Below are positions 1-5,137 of a stretch of DNA of 5,137 bases, piece after piece; positions within the stretch are counted from its first letter, which is position 1, and every line of letters starts with the position of its first letter. The DNA lies in assembly GCA_900556575.1 (NCBI GenBank), contig USPO01000141.1:1-5137 (forward strand), given 5' to 3'. This DNA comes from an uncultured Eubacteriales bacterium. Its GTDB lineage: Bacteria > Bacillota > Clostridia > UBA1381. A program made the position numbers and the translations under genes. The notes below the pieces were generated by a model. That model was given only the letters and a program-made list of their open reading frames with translations, had not been told where the DNA came from and ran no database searches.

Positions 1-56
1 AAAGATATATGGAAGCGCTTGTAGCATATCATAAGTATTATGGAGGAGAGGATTAA
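1..56 (+). CDS. csm2: Csm2, small subunit of the type III-A effector (C-terminal end only)
   Basis: The window opens inside this gene. The first complete codon is at position 3 and the stop is TAA at 54-56. The visible 17 residues read RYMEALVAYHKYYGGED, which fits the helical C-terminus of Csm2, where an aromatic-rich 'AYHK.YGG' tail is common. Csm2 is the small, all-helical subunit that lines the crRNA-target duplex as a second filament beside Csm3. Its position directly before csm3 is the standard type III-A order and is the main support for the call. The last codons (GGA GGA GAG) also form the Shine-Dalgarno of csm3, and only one base separates the two genes, so they are probably translationally coupled. 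The fragment is too short to identify without this context. Confidence 0.8.
   Translation, partial: RYMEALVAYHKYYGGED
42..51 (+). promoter_or_regulatory. Ribosome binding site of csm3, inside the end of csm2
   Basis: GGAGGAGAGG is a strong Shine-Dalgarno that ends 6 bases before ATG 58. It decides the csm3 start. The in-frame ATG at 40 would put this sequence inside the coding region and leave no good site upstream. Starting at 58 also gives the MIKKLEI-type N-terminus usual for Csm3. Confidence 0.85.
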
Positions 57-57
57 T

Positions 58-726
58 ATGATAAAGAAGCTTGAAATTACATTAGAATTAGAAGTAGTAA
101 CCGGAATGCATATAGGAGGAACAACAGAATTTGCGGCAATCGGCGCAATTGATTCACCGGTAGTAAGAGATGCAATCAGCCGTTTGCCGATGATACCGGG
201 TTCATCATTAAAGGGAAAGCTCAGAACCTTGATGTCAAGACAATTTAGCGACAACTATATGCCTGTTTCGGTAAAGAATGACCCTGATATAGTAAAAAGA
301 CTGTTCGGCTCATCACAGGACGAAAATAAAAGCTACAGAAATGCAAGACTTCAGTTTTCGGACAGTGTTTTAAGCAACTATGATGAAATAAAGAGCAGAG
401 TATCACGTCCGACCGAAGTTAAATTTGAAAATACAATTAACAGATTAACGGCGGTTGCAAATCCGAGACAGATTGAAAGAGTAATCCCCGGCTGTAAATT
501 CAATGTATCGATTATATATAACTTGAATAATGATGATGAAGTAGCAGAGGATTTCAAGGCACTCGGTATAGGCTTAAAGCTTCTTGAATACGATTATATC
601 GGAGGAAGCGGAACAAGAGGATATGGAAAGGTTAAATTTAGCAATCCTAATGTAAAGGCAGTGATAGGAGATATTGATGAAACTTTAATCAATAAATGTC
701 AAGAGTTTATCGGAAAAAATATATAA
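58..726 (+). CDS. csm3: Csm3, Cas7-family backbone and target-RNA nuclease of the type III-A complex
   Basis: This 222-residue RAMP (Cas7-type) protein forms the repeated backbone of the Csm complex. It holds the crRNA and cuts bound target RNA at 6-nt intervals in the cytoplasm. Visible motifs, counted from ATG 58, are: TGMHIGG at 15-21; GAIDSP at 29-34 with D32, the catalytic aspartate (D32 in Staphylococcus epidermidis, D33 in Streptococcus thermophilus); PGSSLKGKLRT at 47-57; RLFG at 81-84; D102; EVKFENTINR at 120-129; NPRQIER at 135-141; and the glycine-rich loop GGSGTRGYGKV at 182-192. Length and motif order match the family with no gap or frameshift, and the active site looks functional. 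It starts one base after csm2 ends and is followed 21 bp later by csm4. Isoleucine codons are mixed (9 ATA, 6 ATT, 6 ATC by hand count). Confidence 0.97.
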   Translation: MIKKLEITLELEVVTGMHIGGTTEFAAIGAIDSPVVRDAISRLPMIPGSSLKGKLRTLMSRQFSDNYMPVSVKNDPDIVKRLFGSSQDENKSYRNARLQFSDSVLSNYDEIKSRVSRPTEVKFENTINRLTAVANPRQIERVIPGCKFNVSIIYNLNNDDEVAEDFKALGIGLKLLEYDYIGGSGTRGYGKVKFSNPNVKAVIGDIDETLINKCQEFIGKNI

Positions 727-731
727 TCTAC

Positions 732-738
732 GGAAGGA
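732..738 (+). promoter_or_regulatory. Ribosome binding site of csm4
   Basis: GGAAGGA lies 9 bases before ATG 748. The other in-frame ATG at 739 directly abuts this purine run and would have no usable spacing, so 748 is the preferred csm4 start. Confidence 0.75.
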
Positions 739-747
739 ATGTACATT

Positions 748-1677
748 ATGGAATATTTAATATTTAAAATGACGTTTCCGAACGGAATTCACATTGGCAA
801 AGATGCCGTTTCTGATGCTTGCAGCACGATATATGCAGATACTGTATTTTCGGCTATGTGCATTGAGGCTCTAAATATCGGCGGCGAGGATAAGCTTAAC
901 AGTTTTGTTGATATGGCTAAAAATGACCGTGTAAGAATATCCGATGCACTGCCGTATATAGAAGATACACTGTATGTACCAAAGCCGATGGTAAGAATAG
1001 AAAGGACAGATGACAGCTCGGCATTAAAGAAGGAATTTAAAAAGCTATTGTATATTCCGATTAACTATATTGATACGTATTTAAAGGGAAATGCAGAGCC
1101 GGTTAAGTTGAATGATGATTTTAGCAGTCTTGGAAAGGCGGAATTATATCAAAAAGCAGCATTAAAGCCTGATGAAGATAATGAATTATATACTGTCGGA
1201 GTATATCATTTCAGTAAAAACAGTGGTCTGTATATCATAGCCGGATTTGAAAACAGTGATGATGAAGCTAAGGAACTATTGGTTAATATATTTAACAGTC
1301 TGCAATATTCGGGAATAGGCGGAAAGCGTACATCAGGTTTAGGAAGATTTGTATGTGAAGAAATGGCTGTGCCAAAAGAAATAAAGGCTATGCTTGACAG
1401 CAAAAACAGCAGCAGATATATGTCATTATCAATATCGATGGCGGCGGACAGCGAAATTGGAGCGGCGGTTGACAGTGCAATGTATAAGCTTATAAAGAGA
1501 AGCGGGTTTGTTTACTCGGAAAGCTATGCAGATACGTTTTTGAAAAAACGAGATTTCTATATGTTTGGTGCAGGCTCTGTATTTAACAATCGTTTTTCGG
1601 GAGATATTTTTGATGTATCACTCGGAGGAAAGCATCCGGTGTATAAATACGGCAAACCAATAATGCTTGGATTATAA
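748..1677 (+). CDS. csm4: Csm4, Cas5-family crRNA 5'-end subunit of the type III-A complex
   Basis: This protein has 309 residues from ATG 748, which was chosen for its Shine-Dalgarno and because it gives the MEYLIFKM first strand; an in-frame ATG at 739 would add three residues. Csm4 is the Cas5-like RAMP subunit that grips the 5' tag of the crRNA and docks Cas10/Csm1 at the foot of the complex. Visible signs are: PNGIHIGK at 11-18; YADTVFSAMCIEAL at 29-42, the family's 'SDTLFSAL' helix; the YVPKPM segment at 76-81; the glycine-rich loop SGIGGKRTSGLGRF at 188-201; and the conserved end HPVYKYGKPIMLGL at 296-309. Length is typical and no damage is seen. Gene order after csm3 agrees. Normally csm5 follows directly, but here a 164-bp gap and an unrelated gene come first. 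Isoleucine codons are mixed (12 of 22 ATA). Confidence 0.95.
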   Translation: MEYLIFKMTFPNGIHIGKDAVSDACSTIYADTVFSAMCIEALNIGGEDKLNSFVDMAKNDRVRISDALPYIEDTLYVPKPMVRIERTDDSSALKKEFKKLLYIPINYIDTYLKGNAEPVKLNDDFSSLGKAELYQKAALKPDEDNELYTVGVYHFSKNSGLYIIAGFENSDDEAKELLVNIFNSLQYSGIGGKRTSGLGRFVCEEMAVPKEIKAMLDSKNSSRYMSLSISMAADSEIGAAVDSAMYKLIKRSGFVYSESYADTFLKKRDFYMFGAGSVFNNRFSGDIFDVSLGGKHPVYKYGKPIMLGL

Positions 1678-1678
1678 T

Positions 1679-1695
1679 GGGGGTGACTCACCCCC
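1679..1695 (+). repeat. Perfect 17-bp GC-rich palindrome just after csm4
   Basis: GGGGGTGA-C-TCACCCCC begins one base after the csm4 stop. The two 8-bp arms are exact reverse complements around a single C. As RNA it can form a 7-bp stem with an ACU loop. No T-run follows (the next bases are AAACCGG), so it is not a standard intrinsic terminator. It could be a 3'-end stabiliser or partial attenuator for the csm transcript, a protein-binding operator, or a scar of an insertion. It stands out as GC-rich in AT-rich surroundings. No second copy is seen elsewhere in the window. Confidence 0.7.
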
Positions 1696-1764
1696 AAACC
1701 GGTCGAGGCTGTGAGTAAAATTAACAAATCCGCAGTGGCTGTAAATATATTGTATCAAAAACAG
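1696..1764. other. Non-coding stretch between csm4 and the AAA/nuclease gene
   Basis: I see no convincing coding sequence in this part of the 164-bp gap. The hexamer GGCTGT occurs twice, 30 bp apart (1707 and 1737), in loosely similar context. A weak promoter can be drawn from TTAACA (1721-1726) and TATATT (1746-1751), but the 19-bp spacing is long. That promoter is only a possibility. If real, it would give the downstream gene expression independent of the csm operon. Confidence 0.3.
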
Positions 1765-1785
1765 ATGCCTTTTGGCATAGCCAAA
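1765..1785 (+). promoter_or_regulatory. Two overlapping, mutually exclusive small hairpins
   Basis: ATGCC (1765-1769) can pair with GGCAT (1774-1778) around TTTT. Alternatively, TTTGGC (1771-1776) can pair with GCCAAA (1780-1785) around ATA. The two stems share 1774-1776, so only one can form at a time. They sit about 10 bases before the Shine-Dalgarno at 1795. This could be a switch-like leader, but stems of 5 and 6 bp are short enough to arise by chance. Confidence 0.3.
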
Positions 1786-1794
1786 TCTAAAAAG

Positions 1795-1800
1795 AAGGAG
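1795..1800 (+). promoter_or_regulatory. Displaced Shine-Dalgarno upstream of the AAA/nuclease gene
   Basis: AAGGAG is a strong ribosome binding site in a purine run (1791-1800), but the nearest plausible start, ATG 1842, is 41 bases further on. At the ideal distance sits ATA (1808-1810). GAGAATTAATATA (1798-1810) matches the csm3 leader GAGGATTAATATG (48-60) at 11 of 13 positions, with ATA where csm3 has its ATG. Reading from that ATA gives a 10-codon stretch (would-be MISKIIILYL) stopped by TGA at 1838-1840, one base before ATG 1842. This may be an orphaned site, a non-standard leader peptide coupled to the next gene, or a site brought close to the ATG by the hairpin at 1804-1831. Confidence 0.5.
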
Positions 1801-1803
1801 AAT

Positions 1804-1831
1804 TAATATAATTTCCAAAATAATTATATTA
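1804..1831 (+). repeat. AT-rich inverted repeat with 10-bp arms between Shine-Dalgarno and start
   Basis: TAATATAATT (1804-1813) and AATTATATTA (1822-1831) are perfect reverse complements separated by 8 bases. As an RNA hairpin it would remove most of the distance between AAGGAG (ends 1800) and ATG 1842, leaving about 13 unpaired bases. The left arm also contains an exact TATAAT (1807-1812), but no TTGACA-like box lies 16-18 bp upstream of it. In sequence this rich in A and T, part of the match may be chance. Confidence 0.55.
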
Positions 1832-1841
1832 TACTTGTGAA

Positions 1842-3536
1842 ATGATACTGAATAATGGAAAAAAGAGAATACCGATAGGATATGAAGATTTTAAACAGCT
1901 GATGGACGGACATTTTTATTATGTAGATAAGTCAATGCTGATATATGAATTGCTGCACAGAGGAGGACAGAATAATTTAATAACAAGGCCGAGAAGATTC
2001 GGAAAGACATTAAATTTCAGTATGCTGAGATACTTTTTTGATATAACAGAAAAAGAAAATGCATACTTGTTCGATGGTTTGAAAATATCAAAATATTATG
2101 ATAAGCTGTCAATGTACAGAAATACACATCCGGTAATAACCTTGTCACTGAAATGCGCAAAGCGTGGAAATTATGCGGATGCATTAAGGGAGATTAAGTA
2201 TGAAATTCAAAGGCAGTATATAAATAATAAATTTATACTTAGGGATGAAGTCTTATCAAATGAATATATAGAAGAATATAGAAAAATATTAGATTTAGAT
2301 GATGATGCAAACTGGAGCGGAGCAATAAAACTATTATGTTCATGCTTAAAGCAGTATTACGGAGTAAATACAATAATACTTATAGATGAATACGATGTAC
2401 CGCTGGAGGATGCGTATTTTTCCGGATATTATGATGAAATGGCAGGATTTATACGAGCGTTGTTTGAGTCATCATTAAAAACAAATCCCGCACTTGAATT
2501 TTCAGTAATAACAGGCTGTCTGAGAATATCCAAGGAAAGTATATTTACCGGATTAAATAATCTTGAAGTAAATTCGATTTTGTCAAAGACTTATTCGGAA
2601 ATGTTTGGCTTTGTACAGGAAGAAGTCGATCAACTCATGGATTATTATGAAATAGAAGATAAAAAAGATATAATGAAAAAGTGGTATGATGGTTATCTGT
2701 TTGGAAATGCGGAAGTATATAATCCGTGGAGTGTATTGAATCAAGTGAAGGCATGGGATGTGGATAATGATGATTTTGCAAAAGCATGGTGGGCAAATAC
2801 AAGTTCAAACAGTATAATAAGAACGCTTATAGGTCAATCGAATGATGAGACAAAGAATATAATAGAAAGACTGATACACGGAGGAAGTGTAGAAACGGAA
2901 ATAAGAGAAACGGTAACCTACGAAGACTTGCTTAATACAAATGAAAACATATGGAGTTTTTTGTTTTTCACAGGCTATTTAAAAATAGATAAAGTAGTAA
3001 GTACCGGAGAAGCGGTAGGAGAACCATCTGTGTATTCTTTTGTAATACCAAATCTTGAAATAAAAAGCTGCTATAAAGAGATAATAATAGAATATTTCAG
3101 ACAGTATAAAAGAGAAGTCGATAAAAATGAGCTGTACAAGTCATTATTAAGCAAGGATGCAGATGGCTTTGCAAATCAGATAACTGATTTGCTGAGTAAA
3201 TCAATAAGCTATTATGACAGTACAGAACAGTTTTATCATGGACTAATATCTGGACTGCTGTCAGGAAACATCTATTACGAAGTGGAATCAAACCGAGAGA
3301 GCGGAAACGGAAGATATGACCTGATACTGTATCAGCAGGATAAATTTATAAATGCAATAATCCTTGAATTTAAAGTTTGCAAGAAAAGTGAAGAAATAGA
3401 TGAAGCAGCAAAGAGAGCATTAGAGCAGATAAATGAACGAGGATATGAAACGGAGGCAAAAAAACGCAGATACAGAAATATAATAAAATACGGAATAGCA
3501 TTTAAAGGAAAAATGTGCTATGCTGTAGTAGGATAA
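1842..3536 (+). CDS. AAA-ATPase-like protein with C-terminal PD-(D/E)XK nuclease domain, embedded in the csm operon
   Basis: The protein has 564 residues and resembles the family pairing an 'AAA-ATPase-like' N-terminus (PF09820 type) with a C-terminal PD-(D/E)XK nuclease-like domain (PF08011/DUF1703 type), often found in many copies in Clostridia and Bacteroidetes. Its cellular role is not established. N-terminal signs are: IPIGYEDFKQL at 10-20 and YYVDKS at 26-31; a Walker A-like loop RPRRFGKT at 49-56 with K55; Walker B IILIDEYD at 178-185; and SVITGCLRISKESIFTGLNN at 221-240 with a sensor-like R228. In the middle, YDGYLFG (282-288) precedes YNPWSVLN (293-300). The nuclease signature is GRYD with D493, then IILEFK with E509 and K511, and a following Q529. 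It looks intact, with no signal peptide, membrane segment or visible CARF domain. ATG 1842 is the only reasonable start, as an in-frame TAA lies at 1821. 47 of 52 isoleucines use ATA, unlike the flanking cas genes. It ends 16 bp before csm5. It may be an ancillary defence nuclease or an inserted passenger. Confidence 0.85.
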   Translation: MILNNGKKRIPIGYEDFKQLMDGHFYYVDKSMLIYELLHRGGQNNLITRPRRFGKTLNFSMLRYFFDITEKENAYLFDGLKISKYYDKLSMYRNTHPVITLSLKCAKRGNYADALREIKYEIQRQYINNKFILRDEVLSNEYIEEYRKILDLDDDANWSGAIKLLCSCLKQYYGVNTIILIDEYDVPLEDAYFSGYYDEMAGFIRALFESSLKTNPALEFSVITGCLRISKESIFTGLNNLEVNSILSKTYSEMFGFVQEEVDQLMDYYEIEDKKDIMKKWYDGYLFGNAEVYNPWSVLNQVKAWDVDNDDFAKAWWANTSSNSIIRTLIGQSNDETKNIIERLIHGGSVETEIRETVTYEDLLNTNENIWSFLFFTGYLKIDKVVSTGEAVGEPSVYSFVIPNLEIKSCYKEIIIEYFRQYKREVDKNELYKSLLSKDADGFANQITDLLSKSISYYDSTEQFYHGLISGLLSGNIYYEVESNRESGNGRYDLILYQQDKFINAIILEFKVCKKSEEIDEAAKRALEQINERGYETEAKKRRYRNIIKYGIAFKGKMCYAVVG

Positions 3537-3540
3537 AGAA

Positions 3541-3549
3541 AGAGGTGAT
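3541..3549 (+). promoter_or_regulatory. Ribosome binding site of csm5
   Basis: AGAGGTGAT matches the anti-Shine-Dalgarno well and ends 3 bases before ATG 3553. It lies in the 16-bp gap after the AAA/nuclease gene, so csm5 keeps its own good translation signal despite the intervening gene. Confidence 0.8.
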
Positions 3550-3552
3550 AAA

Positions 3553-4662
3553 ATGAATAGCTATTTAAAGCATTATAAAATGCGTCTGCATACATTGGCA
3601 CCCGTATTTATCGGTTCGGGTGAAACAATCACGAAGAAAGAATATATTTTCAAGAATAATAAAATATATATACTTGACCTGCCTAAGCTGTTTGAACTTA
3701 TAAACAAAAGAAATCTTACGGACTCATATATGAAATTTGTACTGAACGGCAATGGTCAGAGAAATTCAAGATTTACAGAAACTCTTGCAAGTTGGCTTGA
3801 CAAAAATAATATAAAAAATTATGATGATGTTACAGCCTATGTATTAAACGGAGTAAGAAATATCGAAGAAAAAAAATCTTTGAAAGGAATACAGCTGTTT
3901 ATAAAGAACGCATATAACGAGCCTTATATTCCGGGAAGCAGTATTAAGGGTCTGTTGAGAACGGTTCTGATGTGGAATAGTGTCAAAAAAAATTATGGCA
4001 CAACTGTTATAGGTAAATTAAGAAAGGAAGCAGAGGTAAGAGCAAAGCAATCGGATTCAAGGTCAATAAAGAAAAAAGTTGGTGCTGTTTCCGATAGTCT
4101 TGAAAAATTAATGTTTACCAAAAAGAAGGATGACGATGAATGGAGCATAATGCGCGGGCTTATAGTCGGTGACAGTATTCCGGTAAGTCGGGATGATTTG
4201 GTTTTATGTGAAAAGATAGATATAAATACAAACGGTGATGAAAAGACACCTAATATCTTTAGAGAATGTATAAAACCGGGTGTCGATATAGAGTTTGATT
4301 TAACAATAGACAGCAGAATTTTCCCATGCCGAATTGAGGATATAATTAAGCAAATCAATATTTATTCAAAGGATTACTATAATATTGTTACATGCTCATT
4401 TGAGGACAGAGAGAAAGAAGACGGTGAAATATTCATTGGCGGCGGTGCAGGATATTTTTCAAAGACTGTGTCATATGCACTGTTTAATATGAATGAGAGA
4501 TATAGTTCAGTTAATTTTGTGAGAGATTTTATGGTGAAAACCACAAATCCAAAACATGGTCATAGAAATGATAGAGATATATCACCGCATATGCAAAAGT
4601 GTACGGTAGATGATGGAGAACTGTATAATATGGGACAATGCCGAATTGAATTGGTAGGATAA
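3553..4662 (+). CDS. csm5: Csm5, crRNA 3'-end capping subunit of the type III-A complex
   Basis: This 369-residue RAMP (Cas7-like) protein caps the 3' end of the crRNA in the Csm complex and is needed for crRNA trimming, in known systems with help from host nucleases. Visible motifs are: LHTLAPVFIGSGE at 12-24, the family's opening strand and turn; KKEYIF at 28-33 and KIYILDLPKLFELI at 37-50; PYIPGSSIKGLLRTVLM at 124-140, the RAMP loop equivalent to PGSSLKGK in Csm3; RGLIVGDS at 201-208; the glycine-rich FIGGGAGYFSKT at 294-305; KTTNPKHGHR at 329-338; and MGQCRIELV near the end (360-368). Length is normal for the family and there is no frameshift. Residues 155-196 are rich in lysine, arginine and aspartate. 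csm4, its usual neighbour, is about 1.9 kb upstream. cas1 follows after 4 bp. Isoleucine codons are mixed (18 of 34 ATA). Confidence 0.94.
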   Translation: MNSYLKHYKMRLHTLAPVFIGSGETITKKEYIFKNNKIYILDLPKLFELINKRNLTDSYMKFVLNGNGQRNSRFTETLASWLDKNNIKNYDDVTAYVLNGVRNIEEKKSLKGIQLFIKNAYNEPYIPGSSIKGLLRTVLMWNSVKKNYGTTVIGKLRKEAEVRAKQSDSRSIKKKVGAVSDSLEKLMFTKKKDDDEWSIMRGLIVGDSIPVSRDDLVLCEKIDINTNGDEKTPNIFRECIKPGVDIEFDLTIDSRIFPCRIEDIIKQINIYSKDYYNIVTCSFEDREKEDGEIFIGGGAGYFSKTVSYALFNMNERYSSVNFVRDFMVKTTNPKHGHRNDRDISPHMQKCTVDDGELYNMGQCRIELVG

Positions 4663-4666
4663 GATT

Positions 4667-5137
4667 ATGAGTTATATTTACATTAATGAGCAGGGTTCAC
4701 ATGTAGAAGCTGACGGAGGAAGATGCGTAATTGTATTGCCGGACGGTATGAAAAGAATGATACCGATAGAAACAATAGAATATGTTTCGTTGTTTGGAAA
4801 CATTAACATTAGTGTTCCGGCAATGCAGATGTTTATGAAAAATAAAATTCCTGTAACATTATATTCAAGAAGCGGAAGCTATTTTGGCAGGATAATGCCA
4901 AATGAAAATTGCAATATAATTCGTCAGAGAAAACAATTCAAGCTGAGCGGAGAAACAGAATTCAGCTTGGAGCTGTCAAAAAGGATTATAAGGGCAAAGG
5001 TAAATAATCAGCGTGTTGTACTGAAAAGATATAAACCGAGGGCAGACAGTGGAGAGGTAGATAATATAGTCGAGCAAATAAAGATTGTTTCAAGGAAGAT
5101 AAAAGACTGTACATCCATAGAACAGCTTATGGGTTAT
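4667..5137 (+). CDS. cas1: Cas1, CRISPR adaptation integrase (N-terminal part, cut by the window edge)
   Basis: 157 codons are visible and the frame is open to the edge. Cas1 is the metal-dependent integrase that, with Cas2, inserts new spacers into the CRISPR array. The visible part covers the N-terminal beta domain and the start of the helical domain: MSYIYINEQGSHVEADG; IPIETIEYVSLFGNINIS at 32-49; NKIPVTLYSRSGSYFGRI at 59-76; RQRKQF at 86-91; and SKRIIRAKVNNQRVVLKR at 104-121, the conserved 'ak.iv..Ki.nQ..lL.r' helix. The end, SIEQLMGY, is where the family reads 'LrgiEG', so the first catalytic glutamate should be the next residue or so, outside the window. Completeness and activity therefore cannot be judged. 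ATG 4667 follows the csm5 stop by 4 bases, and AGGA at 4656-4659 serves as Shine-Dalgarno. Isoleucine codons are mixed (10 of 19 ATA). Confidence 0.95.
   Translation, partial: MSYIYINEQGSHVEADGGRCVIVLPDGMKRMIPIETIEYVSLFGNINISVPAMQMFMKNKIPVTLYSRSGSYFGRIMPNENCNIIRQRKQFKLSGETEFSLELSKRIIRAKVNNQRVVLKRYKPRADSGEVDNIVEQIKIVSRKIKDCTSIEQLMGY

Noticed and set aside
40..57. Upstream in-frame ATG at 40 as the csm3 start
   Set aside because: It would place the strong GGAGGAGAGG ribosome site inside the gene, overlap csm2 by 17 bases and add six residues before the normal Csm3 N-terminus. ATG 58 is better placed.
1206..1403. Minus-strand open frame inside csm4
   Set aside because: It lies wholly within a well-supported csm4 coding region and shows no recognisable protein features, so it is a shadow of the real frame.
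1707..1742. Possible CRISPR-like repeat from the two GGCTGT hexamers 30 bp apart
   Set aside because: Only six bases match exactly and there are just two copies. There is no repeat-spacer pattern anywhere in the window.
3097..3291. Minus-strand open frame inside the AAA/nuclease gene
   Set aside because: It overlaps a conserved gene on the other strand and has no recognisable protein features. Chance open frame.
1678..3552. Insertion sequence or transposon carrying the AAA/nuclease gene
   Set aside because: The 17-bp palindrome at 1679-1695 has no counterpart after 3536. No matching terminal repeats, target-site duplication or transposase are seen, so a defined mobile element cannot be claimed.
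3993..4358. 121-residue minus-strand open frame inside csm5
   Set aside because: The length is notable but the frame is fully covered by csm5, whose motifs continue on both sides. Its composition looks like an antisense shadow, rich in S, I and F.
3528..4662. Direct repeat GTAGGATAA ending both the AAA/nuclease gene (3528-3536) and csm5 (4654-4662)
   Set aside because: It is only 9 bp, and both copies encode Val-Gly-stop at the ends of unrelated proteins. Likely coincidence, with no further matching sequence.

Overview
The window is a type III-A (Csm) CRISPR-Cas operon from an AT-rich, low-GC Gram-positive organism. Strong purine-rich Shine-Dalgarno sequences, AGA and ATA codons and the close match of the Csm proteins to Firmicute versions point to Clostridia, perhaps a gut lineage such as Lachnospiraceae or Ruminococcaceae. 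That placement is an inference from style, not a database match. All genes lie on the + strand.

Layout: the last 17 codons of csm2 (to 56); csm3 (58-726); csm4 (748-1677); a 164-bp non-coding gap with several inverted repeats (1678-1841); a 564-residue gene combining an AAA-ATPase-like domain with a PD-(D/E)XK nuclease-like domain (1842-3536); csm5 (3553-4662); and the first 157 codons of cas1 (4667 to the window edge). No CRISPR array, csm1/cas10, csm6, cas6 or cas2 lies inside the window. The first three of these proteins, if present, must be encoded outside it.

Csm2, Csm3, Csm4 and Csm5 build the crRNA-guided effector. Csm3 forms the backbone and cuts target RNA, and its catalytic aspartate (D32) is present. 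Csm4 caps the 5' end of the crRNA and docks Cas10/Csm1. Csm5 caps the 3' end. Cas1 belongs to spacer acquisition and follows csm5 after 4 bp, so interference and adaptation genes appear to share a transcript.

The unusual part is the AAA/PD-(D/E)XK gene between csm4 and csm5, two genes that are usually adjacent. It is intact, with recognisable ATPase and nuclease motifs. Its isoleucine codons are about 90% ATA, against about 51% in the four flanking cas genes, which suggests a separate origin. Its 5' side carries an unusual leader: a 17-bp GC-rich palindrome, two mutually exclusive small hairpins, and a good Shine-Dalgarno 41 bp before the ATG with a 10-bp-arm inverted repeat in between. It is either a recruited ancillary type III nuclease or a mobile, selfish-type gene that landed in the operon. 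The sequence alone does not decide this.
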